The position numbers and the translations under genes are program-made. A DNA stretch of 25,561 nt from MGBC102946 sp022793145 (GTDB taxonomy: Bacteria; Bacillota_I; Bacilli_A; RF39; UBA660), in NCBI GenBank assembly GCA_947426265.1, contig CANEDJ010000020.1:1-25561 (forward strand). Direction: 5' to 3'. Positions within the stretch are counted from its first letter, which is position 1, and each line of letters opens with the position of its first letter. The notes beneath the pieces were generated by a model. The model had not been told where the DNA came from, did not search any database, and saw only the letters and a list, made by a program, of their open reading frames with translations. This document shows, piece after piece, positions 6,829 through 14,653 of the stretch.

Positions 6829-8578
6829 ATCTCCATTCTGTTTTTCCTGTATATTCAACACCTTTTAAATTTGGATTCAACGTCCATTTTCTTGGTCCAT
6901 ATTCATAGCTTTTCTCTACATCATAATGAGTATATCTTTTTATTACTTGATTATTCTCTTTTTTAGTTAAACTTGAACATGGTTTTGTATTTGTTTTAGA
7001 ACTTACAATATCATAGGTTAAATGAAAACGTATAGGCACATAATATATATTTCCTACATTACTATCATTATAAGTATATAAATACCTATCTTTTAAGATA
7101 TTAGCTCGATTAAATAATACACGATAATCAATTCTATATTCTACATAATTACTATATGATATTGTTTTTGTCTTTAATACTCTAACATCACTAAAATGTT
7201 TCTTACTTAACGCCGAATTTTTAAATCTCGTTGTTGTGATTGTATCTTTGGCACTCCACTTAGAGTCATTATACTCATAATTATAAATAGACCCATTGGC
7301 TTTTAAATTTTTCCAGGCAGATAAATTAAACGTTTCTTGACCATATGAAATTCGATCAATTTGAACATTCGTAGCTCCTGCTGGTAAAGTAACTGCATAT
7401 GGATATCTTGAAATATCTGTAGTACTAATTCCAGTATAACCTAAAGTATAAATATATTTACTTGCTTCTTCTACAGGATAATATGTGCACATTTTAGTTG
7501 CTACTTCATTCGCAACTAATGTTTTTGTGCGATATTCATAATAAAGCGTTTTCGTTGGTTCTGGTTGCTTTATACATTCTTTTTGATAGGTTGCACTATC
7601 TACTACATTTCCATTTTTTCCATAATATTTTCCATTTACATACTTACAGTAATATATTGGCTCTACAATGCATTCCTTTTGATAAGTTGTACTGTCTACT
7701 ACATTTCCATTTTTCCCATAATATTTTCCATCTACGTACTTACAGTAATATACTGGTTCTACAATGCATTCTTTTTGATAAGTTGCACTATCTACTATAT
7801 TTCCATTTTTTCCATAATATTTTCCATCTACGTACTTACAGTAATATACTGGTTCTACAATACATTCTTTTTGATAAGTTGTACTATCTACTAAATTTCC
7901 ATTTTTTCCATAATATTTTCCATTTATATTTTTACAATAATATACTGGCTCAGTTCTAATTGGCCCTTCTTCACAATTAACACAATCATTATTAATTGTA
8001 ATATTATTGTTAATTATTGGTCTTTCAGTTGTTACAATATTCTTAATAACAGTTGTCTGAGTCGGCTTTGTATTTGTAACTATATTCATATCGCTTTCTT
8101 TTTCACATACATCATTCTCACAATATTGATAGCACCCCAAATGCACAACTAAGTAATCTTCTTTTCCTGAACAACTTAAAACTACTTTTAATTCATATTC
8201 ATCGGCTCTTTTTATAATCTCAACATATGAATTATTCATATCACAATTATTCCCATTTTTATCCTGGATTGATAATAGAAGTTTTTTATCTATCATTTCT
8301 CCTAAAGTCATTGATACTTTGTCACCTGTATTTTTTGGTAATCTTGGAGTTGTATAATAACTTTCAGCTGCTACTTTCATATCAAGTAAATTTTCATTAA
8401 AAATACGATTTGATAAAACTTGATAATCAATACTATTCCCAGAAATTTGCTTTTCCATATTCTTTATAAATCCCTTTGTAGGAAATAGCCATATTAAAGC
8501 AAATATAAATAAGACAAAGAACAAAATTTGAAGTATAATATCAGTTAATACAAAACCATCTTCTCTATTTCTATACAT
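6827..8578 (-). CDS. Membrane-anchored, pilin-like repeat protein B, 583 aa
   Basis: It has the same architecture as the 617-aa paralog. The N terminus reads MYRNREDGFVLTDIILQILF, then a hydrophobic helix to about residue 33. G-F-V-L-T-D followed by a long hydrophobic run resembles a class III prepilin site (G/FTLIE), with Asp in place of the usual Glu5. A pilin-like domain follows (AAESYYTTPRLPKNTGDKVS, NGNNCDMNNSYVEI), then an Asn-rich linker, four 32-residue two-cysteine repeats and a unique C-terminal region of about 220 residues. Two ATGs are possible. The first (8584) is one base from AGGAGG, whereas the one at 8578 is seven bases away and is chosen. It has its own promoter (8602-8631) and terminator, so it is transcribed separately from protein A. 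It is presumably surface-exposed. Confidence 0.85.
   Translation of the reverse strand: MYRNREDGFVLTDIILQILFFVLFIFALIWLFPTKGFIKNMEKQISGNSIDYQVLSNRIFNENLLDMKVAAESYYTTPRLPKNTGDKVSMTLGEMIDKKLLLSIQDKNGNNCDMNNSYVEIIKRADEYELKVVLSCSGKEDYLVVHLGCYQYCENDVCEKESDMNIVTNTKPTQTTVIKNIVTTERPIINNNITINNDCVNCEEGPIRTEPVYYCKNINGKYYGKNGNLVDSTTYQKECIVEPVYYCKYVDGKYYGKNGNIVDSATYQKECIVEPVYYCKYVDGKYYGKNGNVVDSTTYQKECIVEPIYYCKYVNGKYYGKNGNVVDSATYQKECIKQPEPTKTLYYEYRTKTLVANEVATKMCTYYPVEEASKYIYTLGYTGISTTDISRYPYAVTLPAGATNVQIDRISYGQETFNLSAWKNLKANGSIYNYEYNDSKWSAKDTITTTRFKNSALSKKHFSDVRVLKTKTISYSNYVEYRIDYRVLFNRANILKDRYLYTYNDSNVGNIYYVPIRFHLTYDIVSSKTNTKPCSSLTKKENNQVIKRYTHYDVEKSYEYGPRKWTLNPNLKGVEYTGKTEWR
7572..7953 (-). repeat. In-gene tandem repeat, 4 units of exactly 96 bp
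   Basis: Units inside the 583-aa gene recur at 7575, 7671, 7767 and 7863, a strict 96-bp period. Units differ at only a few bases, which encode conservative changes (N/D, V/I, S/T). They are homologous to the 96/102-bp units of the neighbouring paralog. Confidence 0.93.
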
Positions 8579-8601
8579 ACGCATTCCTCCTAGTTATTTT
8601 T

Positions 8602-8631
8602 ATGGTAGCACCTTTTTCACGCTTTTGTCAA
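8602..8631 (-). promoter_or_regulatory. Promoter of repeat-protein B gene
   Basis: On the minus strand a perfect TTGACA (8626-8631) is followed after 18 bases by TACCAT (8602-8607, 4 of 6 matches to TATAAT). AGGAGG follows just before the gene. Confidence 0.65.
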
Positions 8632-8656
8632 ACTTTTTTCACAAATTTATCATATT

Positions 8657-8923
8657 TTATAAAGAAATTCGAACAATTGTGCAACCATTGTTATAATAAT
8701 AGGTTTTAAATTCTAGTACATATTTATTTCTAGATAAAATTTGTTTTGTCATTTCTCTTAGTATTCCACTACCAATTCCATGAACAATAACAAATATCTC
8801 TTGCTTCATTTTCCTATTTTCACCAATAAAATCTAAAACTGCAACTCGTGCTGTTTCCCGATCATATCCATGAAGGTCTAACTTGGGATATTGCTCTATA
8901 AAAACAACTTCATTCAAAGTCAT
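8657..8923 (-). CDS. Small Smr-domain protein, 88 aa
   Basis: The whole protein is a stand-alone Smr (MutS2 C-terminal-like) domain, a fold with nuclease or nucleic-acid-binding activity. It shows the hallmark LDLHG at about residues 16-20, the EIFVIVHGIGSGILRE segment with the HGxGxG motif near residue 50, and the C-terminal strand VRISL. No MutS ATPase part is present, so it is not MutS2 itself. Its start overlaps the end of the PfkB-family kinase gene by 14 bases, so the two are translationally coupled. Small Smr proteins have been tied to RNA or DNA cleavage in translation quality control; the substrate here is unknown. Confidence 0.88.
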   Translation of the reverse strand: MTLNEVVFIEQYPKLDLHGYDRETARVAVLDFIGENRKMKQEIFVIVHGIGSGILREMTKQILSRNKYVLEFKTYYYNNGCTIVRISL

Positions 8924-9809
8924 GATATACTTTTTTCACTTCTTCTACACTTGGCGCAGAAAAGCGACCTCCAATTCGAGTTACCGATAAAGCTCCTGTT
9001 ACATTTGAAAGCTTAATTACTTCTTCATAAGGCATATTTTTTGCAATGCCATATGCAAAAGCTCCATGAAATAAATCTCCTGCACCAGTTGAATCTAATG
9101 CCTTTACCTTAATGGAAGGCATTATTTTAACTTGATTTTGATATTTATATAGAGCCCCTTTGGATTCTAAAGTTACAACAATATTATTTTTAAAAATAGA
9201 TTCCATTTTTTTATAAAGATCTATTAAAGTATTTGGCTTTTCATAATCGATTACCATTTCTGTTACTGTCTCTGCAAATTCTTTAGAACAAACAGTATAG
9301 TTTACTAGCTTAGACAATTCAATAATTTCTGGTTTTGGCCTGCCTGCATCTATAATACTAATAGCATTAGGATATTTTTTAATCATTTCTTTAGATATTT
9401 CTACTTCTTGTCCATCGATTAAAATAATATCTGGCTCAAAATTTAGCTTTATAGAATTCATTTTAACTGTATTAGGACGATACGTAAATACAGTCCTAGA
9501 ACCATTTTCTTTATTTGCAATAATAAAGCTTGAAGTCGTTTGATGCTCTGAATTAAGTTCTAAATAAGTTGTATTTACACCAATATTTTCAAATTCTTTT
9601 TTTATTTTTCTTCCATATTCATCATTTCCTACAACTCCAGCTATAAAAGTTTCCATTCCCCATTTTCCAAGTAAGTATGCTGCATTGCTAGCAGGACCTC
9701 CTCCACATTCTACTCTCTCATTCACTCTATTTTTAGTATTTTCTTTAGGAAATTTTTCTAAAGGAATTGTTATATCATAGGCTACATGACCTATACATAA
9801 TATTTTCAT
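8910..9809 (-). CDS. PfkB-family carbohydrate/nucleoside kinase, 299 aa
   Basis: A ribokinase-fold kinase that phosphorylates a sugar or nucleoside with ATP. Signatures are the first PfkB motif (CGGGPASNAAYLLGKWG near residues 35-51, followed by GVVGNDEYG) and the second (DSTGAGDLFHGAFAYGIA near 240-257), where the Asp of GAGD is the catalytic base. Length is normal for the family. Ribosome binding site AGGGTG precedes the ATG. An extended -10-like TGATATAAT (9825-9833) sits immediately upstream, but would leave only about nine leader bases. It is coupled to the small Smr gene by overlap. The specific substrate cannot be decided from sequence. Confidence 0.92.
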   Translation of the reverse strand: MKILCIGHVAYDITIPLEKFPKENTKNRVNERVECGGGPASNAAYLLGKWGMETFIAGVVGNDEYGRKIKKEFENIGVNTTYLELNSEHQTTSSFIIANKENGSRTVFTYRPNTVKMNSIKLNFEPDIILIDGQEVEISKEMIKKYPNAISIIDAGRPKPEIIELSKLVNYTVCSKEFAETVTEMVIDYEKPNTLIDLYKKMESIFKNNIVVTLESKGALYKYQNQVKIMPSIKVKALDSTGAGDLFHGAFAYGIAKNMPYEEVIKLSNVTGALSVTRIGGRFSAPSVEEVKKVYHDFE

Positions 9810-9842
9810 AGTATCACCCTATCTATTATATCATTACTTAAG

Positions 9843-9869
9843 AAAAAAAAGAAAGAGAAATTTCTCTTC
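9843..9869 (-). terminator. Terminator of the pyruvate phosphate dikinase gene
   Basis: Inverted repeat 9853-9868 (6-bp stem, AATT loop) is followed on the minus strand by eight T (plus-strand A 9843-9850). It directly abuts the TAG stop at 9870-9872. Confidence 0.65.
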
Positions 9870-12497
9870 CTAATTTTCCAATTTTTCTTTTACTGCGGCT
9901 TGAGCTGCTGCTAAACGTGCAATTGGAACACGATATGGAGAACAAGATACATATGTAAGTCCAATTTTATGACAGAACTCAACACTTGCTGGATCTCCAC
10001 CATGTTCTCCACAAATTCCTAAATGAATATTTGGTCTTGTTTTTCTACCTTTTTCTACTGCCATCTTAACAAGTTCTCCAACACCAGTTTGATCTAATTT
10101 TGCAAATGGATCACTTTCAAATATTTTAACATTATAATAATCATTCAAGAATTTTCCTGCATCATCTCTAGAGAAACCATAAGATAACTGTGTTAAATCA
10201 TTTGTTCCAAAACTAAAGAATTCTGCTGATTCTGCAATTTTATCTGCGATAATACAAGCTCTTGGGATTTCAATCATAGTACCTACTTCATAAGCAAGTT
10301 CTATACCTGACTCATTAATAAGTTTTTGTGCTTCTTCATCTACAATTTTTTTAACAAATAATAACTCATTTTCATCTCCAATTAATGGAATCATAATTTC
10401 TGGTTTAACATTAATACCTTTTTTACTAACATTAATAGCTGCTTCTATCACTGCTCTTGTCTGCATTCTGGCAATTTCTGGATAAGTAATTGCTAATCGG
10501 CATCCACGATGTCCCATCATTGGATTAAATTCTTTTAAAGAATCTATTCTTGATTTTAGTGTTTCAAAAGTCATTCCTAATGCATCTGCAAGAGGTCTGA
10601 TTTCTTCATCTGTATGTGGTAAAAATTCATGTAAAGGTGGATCCAAATAACGAATTGTAACAGTTAAACCATCCATTTCTTCAAATAACTTTTCAAAATC
10701 TCCTCTTTGCATAGGAAGAATTTTCTCTAATGCTGCTTCTCTTTGTTCCAAGGTTTCGGCAGTAATCATTTGTCGAACCGCAAATATTCTTTCTTCTTCA
10801 AAGAACATATGCTCTGTACGACACAAACCAATTCCTTCTGCGCCAAAAGCTTTAGCTTGAGCTGCATCTCTTGGAGTATCTGCATTTGTACGTACTTGTA
10901 ATGTTCTAGTGGCATCTGCCCATGACATAAAAGTTTCAAAATCTCCACTAATTTCTGGTTCTACTGACTCTAGTTTTCCTTCATAAACAGCACCTGTTGA
11001 ACCATCTAATGAAATAAAGTCTCCTTCTTTTAAAATAAGGCCATCTTTAGTTGTGATCGTTTTTGCCTCTTCATCAATTGTCAATTCTCCACATCCACTA
11101 ACACAGCATCTTCCCATACCACGAGCTACTACTGCTGCATGACTTGTCATTCCACCACGAATTGTCAAAATGCCTTGCGCATCATTCATTCCTTGAATAT
11201 CCTCTGGTGATGTTTCCAAACGAACTAAAATAGTTGGTCCATTCTTAGATGCTTCACTTACTTCTTCTGCAGTAAAATAAATTCTACCTGCTGCTGCTCC
11301 TGGAGATGCTGCCAAACCTTTTGCAATTGCAACTGCTTTCTTCAAAGTTTCAGCTTTAAATGTTGGATGTAACAATTGATCTAATTGCTTTGGCTCTACA
11401 CGTAAAATCGCTTCTTCTTTAGAAATCATACCTTCTGACACTAAATCTACTGCAACTTTAATCGCTGCTGCTGCTGTCCTTTTTCCGTTCCTTGTTTGAA
11501 GCATATAAAGTTTTCCATTCTCAATGGTGAATTCCATATCTTGCATATCCTTATAATGGTTTTCTAAAATATGAGCAACCCTATCAAACTCTTTATATAC
11601 TTCTGGCATTACAGTTGCTAATGTTTCAATAGATTCTGGGGTCCGAATACCTGCAACAACATCTTCTCCTTGAGCATTAATTAAATATTCTCCATAAAGT
11701 TTGTTTTCACCTGTTGCTGGATTTCTTGTGAACGCTACTCCTGTACCACAATTATCTCCTCTATTACCATATACCATCTCTTGAACATTTACTGCAGTTC
11801 CCCAACTATATGGAATATCGTTCATTCTTCTATAAATATTTGCTCTTTCATTATTCCAAGAACGGAATACAGCTCCTACTGCTTCCATTAATTGTGCACG
11901 TGGATCTTGAGGAAAATCTACTCCAGCTAGCTCTTTATAGACAACCTTAAACTTTTCTGTTACTTCCATCATATCTTCTGCCGTTAAATCAGTATCATAA
12001 GAAGCGCCTTTTTCTTCTTTTATTTTGTCCAGTAATCGTTCAAAAGAAGCTTTTGGATATCCTTTTACTACATCTGCAAACATCTGAATAAATCTGCGAT
12101 AAGAGTCATAAATAAATCTAGGATTCCCAGAAGAAGCCGCAAAACCTTCTGCTACTTCATCATTAAGTCCAAGGTTTAATACAGTATCCATCATCCCTGG
12201 CATACTAGCTCTTGCTCCACTACGAACTGATACCAACAATGGATTTTCTTTGTCACCAAACTTTTTACCAGATTTTTCTTCTAATTCTGCAAGTTTCTCA
12301 AAGATTTGTTCTTTGATTTGATCACTAATTACCTCATTGTCTTCATAATATTGATTACAAGCTTCTGTCGTAACTGTAAATCCTTGTGGAACTGGAAGTC
12401 CAATATTTGTCATTTCAGCTAAATTAGCTCCCTTACCTCCAAGCAAATTGCGCATGTCTTTGTTTCCTTCATGAAAGGCATAAACAAACTTTGTCAT
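9870..12497 (-). CDS. ppdK: Pyruvate, phosphate dikinase
   Basis: It interconverts pyruvate, ATP and phosphate with phosphoenolpyruvate, AMP and pyrophosphate in the cytoplasm, giving a PPi-linked glycolytic or gluconeogenic step. The 875 residues match full-length bacterial PPDK. The N-terminal ATP-grasp domain starts FHEGNKDMRNLLGGKGANLAEM and contains SVRSGARASMPGMMDT. The swivelling domain carries the phospho-accepting histidine in GGMTSHAAVVARGMG (His453 by position). The C-terminal PEP-binding TIM barrel includes GHRGCRL, SFGTNDLTQ and the GICGEHGGDPASVEF segment with its catalytic cysteine. AAGGAGGG precedes the ATG. It has its own promoter with a palindrome at the start site and its own terminator, so it is monocistronic. 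No truncation is seen. Confidence 0.98.
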   Translation of the reverse strand: MTKFVYAFHEGNKDMRNLLGGKGANLAEMTNIGLPVPQGFTVTTEACNQYYEDNEVISDQIKEQIFEKLAELEEKSGKKFGDKENPLLVSVRSGARASMPGMMDTVLNLGLNDEVAEGFAASSGNPRFIYDSYRRFIQMFADVVKGYPKASFERLLDKIKEEKGASYDTDLTAEDMMEVTEKFKVVYKELAGVDFPQDPRAQLMEAVGAVFRSWNNERANIYRRMNDIPYSWGTAVNVQEMVYGNRGDNCGTGVAFTRNPATGENKLYGEYLINAQGEDVVAGIRTPESIETLATVMPEVYKEFDRVAHILENHYKDMQDMEFTIENGKLYMLQTRNGKRTAAAAIKVAVDLVSEGMISKEEAILRVEPKQLDQLLHPTFKAETLKKAVAIAKGLAASPGAAAGRIYFTAEEVSEASKNGPTILVRLETSPEDIQGMNDAQGILTIRGGMTSHAAVVARGMGRCCVSGCGELTIDEEAKTITTKDGLILKEGDFISLDGSTGAVYEGKLESVEPEISGDFETFMSWADATRTLQVRTNADTPRDAAQAKAFGAEGIGLCRTEHMFFEEERIFAVRQMITAETLEQREAALEKILPMQRGDFEKLFEEMDGLTVTIRYLDPPLHEFLPHTDEEIRPLADALGMTFETLKSRIDSLKEFNPMMGHRGCRLAITYPEIARMQTRAVIEAAINVSKKGINVKPEIMIPLIGDENELLFVKKIVDEEAQKLINESGIELAYEVGTMIEIPRACIIADKIAESAEFFSFGTNDLTQLSYGFSRDDAGKFLNDYYNVKIFESDPFAKLDQTGVGELVKMAVEKGRKTRPNIHLGICGEHGGDPASVEFCHKIGLTYVSCSPYRVPIARLAAAQAAVKEKLEN

Positions 12498-12511
12498 CGA
12501 ATCCCTCCTTG

Positions 12512-12527
12512 TATTGTTTATACAATA
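12512..12527 (-). promoter_or_regulatory. Palindromic operator-like site at the ppdK start
   Basis: TATTGTTTATACAATA has perfect 6-bp arms (12512-12517 and 12522-12527) with a 4-base spacer. It covers the expected transcription start and lies between the -10 box and the ribosome binding site. It could bind a repressor dimer or form a short 5' hairpin. Which of the two is not decidable here. Confidence 0.45.
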
Positions 12528-12529
12528 TT

Positions 12530-12558
12530 AGTATAACAGATATTTTTTCTAGAAACAA
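12530..12558 (-). promoter_or_regulatory. Promoter of ppdK
   Basis: On the minus strand TTGTTT (12553-12558) and TATACT (12530-12535) have a 17-base spacer. The -10 matches 5 of 6 consensus bases and the -35 matches 3 of 6. Confidence 0.65.
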
Positions 12559-12575
12559 GAAATTTATCTTACAAA

Positions 12576-13475
12576 TTATTTTCGAGCTTTTAAAGCTCTA
12601 GGATGATGTTCTAAGTAACTCTTTCTAAGGCTTTCATTTGAAACATGAGTATAAATCCCAGTCGTTTCCAAATTTTCATGCCCCAATAATTCTTGAACAG
12701 TTTTTAAATCTGCACCTTCATTTAATAAATGTGTAGCAAATGTATGTCTTAACATGTGAGGATGAACATGAAAAGATAATGAATTTTTTTTAATAATTTG
12801 ATCTAAAATATATCGAACTCCTTGTGGGGTCAGTGGCATTCCTTTATTGTTTAATAATAAATATTCAGAGTCTTGCTCTTTTAGGAAAGAAAAACGGACC
12901 TCTAAATATTGCTCTAATTTTTCCTTGCAAACATTTCCATACAAAACAATTCTCTCCTTGTTTCCCTTTCCTGTAATATAAATTTTCTGCTCATTTTTTT
13001 TTATATCAACCATTTTAATAGAAACTAGTTCACTAACACGCACTCCAGTCGAATATAAAAGTTCTAATAACAAACGGTCTCTAATTCCAATAGGTGTTTT
13101 GAAATTTGGACTCTCTAATAATTTCTCTAAATCTTGATAATATAGAAATTTTGGAAGTTTTTTTTCTATTTTAGGATTTGAAATTAGTAACATAGGATTA
13201 TCATCAATAATATGCTTTGCTTTTAAATATTTAAAAAAACTTCTTAATGTACTAATATGTCTACAAACGGTCTTATTTTCATATCCCTGATTGTGCAAAA
13301 ATAAAAGATATTTTCTTAAAGTATCATAATTACATCTTGAAAATTTTAAAGTTTTTTGATCATTTAAAAACTTCAAAAATTGTTCTAAATCCTTTTGATA
13401 TCCAATTATTGTATATTGAGAATACTTTTTTTGCTCTTTAATATAATTTAAAAATTCTCTAATTTGATCTTCCAT
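12576..13475 (-). CDS. xerC: Tyrosine recombinase, XerC-like
   Basis: A 299-aa site-specific recombinase of the Xer type, which resolves chromosome dimers at dif during division. The N-terminal SAM-like domain begins EFLNYIKEQKKYSQYTIIGY, as in XerC/CodV proteins. The catalytic domain shows the first Arg in YSTGVRVSELVSI (about residue 146), Lys in ITGKGNKER, HPHMLRHTFATHLL (His-x-x-Arg), LLGHENLETTGIYTH (second His and the nucleophile Tyr), and the typical HHPRA tail. It is complete and sits among housekeeping genes with no att-like repeats around it, so a housekeeping role is favoured over a mobile-element integrase. XerC rather than XerD is suggested by the N terminus only. Confidence 0.9.
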   Translation of the reverse strand: MEDQIREFLNYIKEQKKYSQYTIIGYQKDLEQFLKFLNDQKTLKFSRCNYDTLRKYLLFLHNQGYENKTVCRHISTLRSFFKYLKAKHIIDDNPMLLISNPKIEKKLPKFLYYQDLEKLLESPNFKTPIGIRDRLLLELLYSTGVRVSELVSIKMVDIKKNEQKIYITGKGNKERIVLYGNVCKEKLEQYLEVRFSFLKEQDSEYLLLNNKGMPLTPQGVRYILDQIIKKNSLSFHVHPHMLRHTFATHLLNEGADLKTVQELLGHENLETTGIYTHVSNESLRKSYLEHHPRALKARK

Positions 13476-13516
13476 TTTCTCACTACCTTTTTTTCATCAT
13501 AACATATTTTACAGTT

Positions 13517-13550
13517 AAAAAAAAGAAGAAAAACTAAACTTTTTTCTTCT
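13517..13550 (-). terminator. Terminator of the 347-aa gene, stop codon in the loop
   Basis: AGAAGAAAAA (13524-13533) pairs with TTTTTCTTCT (13541-13550) around a small loop that contains the TAG stop (13534-13536). On the minus strand a run of eight T follows. Confidence 0.8.
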
Positions 13551-14577
13551 GATATGAAGATTGATCTTTGCTTGAATTCATCTTACTTTCTAACAATTTA
13601 TTTGCACTTCTAATTTTTTCTAAATATGTCAATTCTAAAAAACCAGGTTGTTTTTCCAATGCATCAATTTGTTCTTGAGTAATAGGAGTTAGTGTTCTCT
13701 CGTACCATGGAACCAATGTTATACCTAAAATTGAAAGAATGAAATCTTCCTTCTCTATTTTAGATAAACTACTAAAATAAGAGTGATCTTCCAAATAGCA
13801 AAGCTGAACTTCAGATATTAAATCAAATGGATTGATAGAAGCAAAATAATTTATTTTCCGTTCTGGACAAACACTTGCGATTACTGACCTCAGCATACAA
13901 TTATAACTATTTTTTGATACAATCATTCCACGAATTGGTTTATAAGCTGTAAATGTATCTATTAAATAGTATTCGGCAGAACGAAAAGCATCTTGTTGTT
14001 CCCTATCTAAACAGGATTCATTCCTTAAATAATCATAAATAAATCCAAATGCTCTTTCACCAAGTAAATTATTTTCTGCTAAATAAGCATAAAAATCTGG
14101 ATCATGAATATAAGAAAGTAAACTATTATAAAAATCTTTCCATATTTTTTCACGACTAATTTGACTTGAAACTAATTTTCTAAGTTCTTTGCTTGATATG
14201 TTATTTCTAACCAAATACTCCGAGAACCGTTTTTTATATTGTTTACAAAGAATAGCCAAATCGTGTAGTTCCTGATTTCCATACACCAATTCTAAATATC
14301 TAGTTGCTTTATTGTGTTGATATGAAAAACAACATGTATCTGACATAGAAACTGGATATCCTAAAGCTTTCAAATAAGAAAATAGCTCCTCTTTATTTTT
14401 AAATTTTTCTAAAATATAAATATCTAAAGTTTCTAAATCAGCTCCAACTATTTTTTTACCAGTAGGAGCCAAAATCTTTCCTGTTCCTGGATCACAAACA
14501 ATTGTAGCTACTTTTCGACTTCCATTTAAACATACCATTCTATATCTTCCACTAGTTTTCTTAGAAACATTTGCCAT
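13534..14577 (-). CDS. Hypothetical protein, 347 aa
   Basis: I do not recognise this protein. It is soluble and probably cytoplasmic, without a signal or membrane helix. The N terminus (MANVSKKTSGRYRMVCLNGS) leads into a glycine-containing strand region (VCDPGTGKILAPTGKK). A mainly helical body with several Tyr/Phe-rich stretches and scattered Cys follows (SDTCCFSYQH, NYFASINPFDL), and the tail is lysine-rich (SSYQKKKV). GGGGGATC precedes the ATG and a TTGACT-16-TATAAT promoter lies upstream, so it forms its own transcription unit between the coiled-coil pair and xerC. No function can be proposed. Confidence 0.8.
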   Translation of the reverse strand: MANVSKKTSGRYRMVCLNGSRKVATIVCDPGTGKILAPTGKKIVGADLETLDIYILEKFKNKEELFSYLKALGYPVSMSDTCCFSYQHNKATRYLELVYGNQELHDLAILCKQYKKRFSEYLVRNNISSKELRKLVSSQISREKIWKDFYNSLLSYIHDPDFYAYLAENNLLGERAFGFIYDYLRNESCLDREQQDAFRSAEYYLIDTFTAYKPIRGMIVSKNSYNCMLRSVIASVCPERKINYFASINPFDLISEVQLCYLEDHSYFSSLSKIEKEDFILSILGITLVPWYERTLTPITQEQIDALEKQPGFLELTYLEKIRSANKLLESKMNSSKDQSSYQKKKV

Positions 14578-14600
14578 ACTGATCCCCCATTTACTGAAAT

Positions 14601-14628
14601 ATTATAACAGAAACTATTAAAAAGTCAA
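14601..14628 (-). promoter_or_regulatory. Promoter of the 347-aa gene
   Basis: On the minus strand TTGACT (14623-14628) and TATAAT (14601-14606) have a 16-base spacer. The -35 box lies in the T-rich tail of the preceding gene's terminator. Confidence 0.8.
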
Positions 14629-14653
14629 AAACAGAAGCTTACTCTTCTGTTTT
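14616..14653 (-). terminator. Terminator of the coiled-coil operon, stop codon in the loop
   Basis: AAAACAGAAG (14628-14637) pairs with CTTCTGTTTT (14644-14653); the 6-base loop contains most of the TAA stop at 14639-14641. A T-rich tail (TTTTTGACTTTTT) follows on the minus strand. Confidence 0.85.

Noticed and set aside
5521..7953. Regular repeats as a CRISPR array
   Set aside because: The whole 96-102 bp unit is repeated without variable spacers and is in frame inside protein genes.
9825..9833. Extended -10 element TGATATAAT as promoter of the PfkB-family gene
   Set aside because: The predicted start would fall inside the ribosome binding site, leaving about nine leader bases, and no -35 box was found.
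10766..10948. 60-aa frame within ppdK
   Set aside because: Same-strand shadow inside a full-length, unambiguous gene.
12583..12602. Inverted repeat GAGCTTTTAAAGCTC at the 3' end of xerC as terminator
   Set aside because: It lies inside the coding sequence and is not followed by a T tract on the minus strand.
12576..13475. XerC-like recombinase as integrase of a mobile element
   Set aside because: Its domain pattern and HHPRA tail are those of housekeeping Xer proteins, it is far from the rbgA repeats, and no attachment-like repeats flank it.
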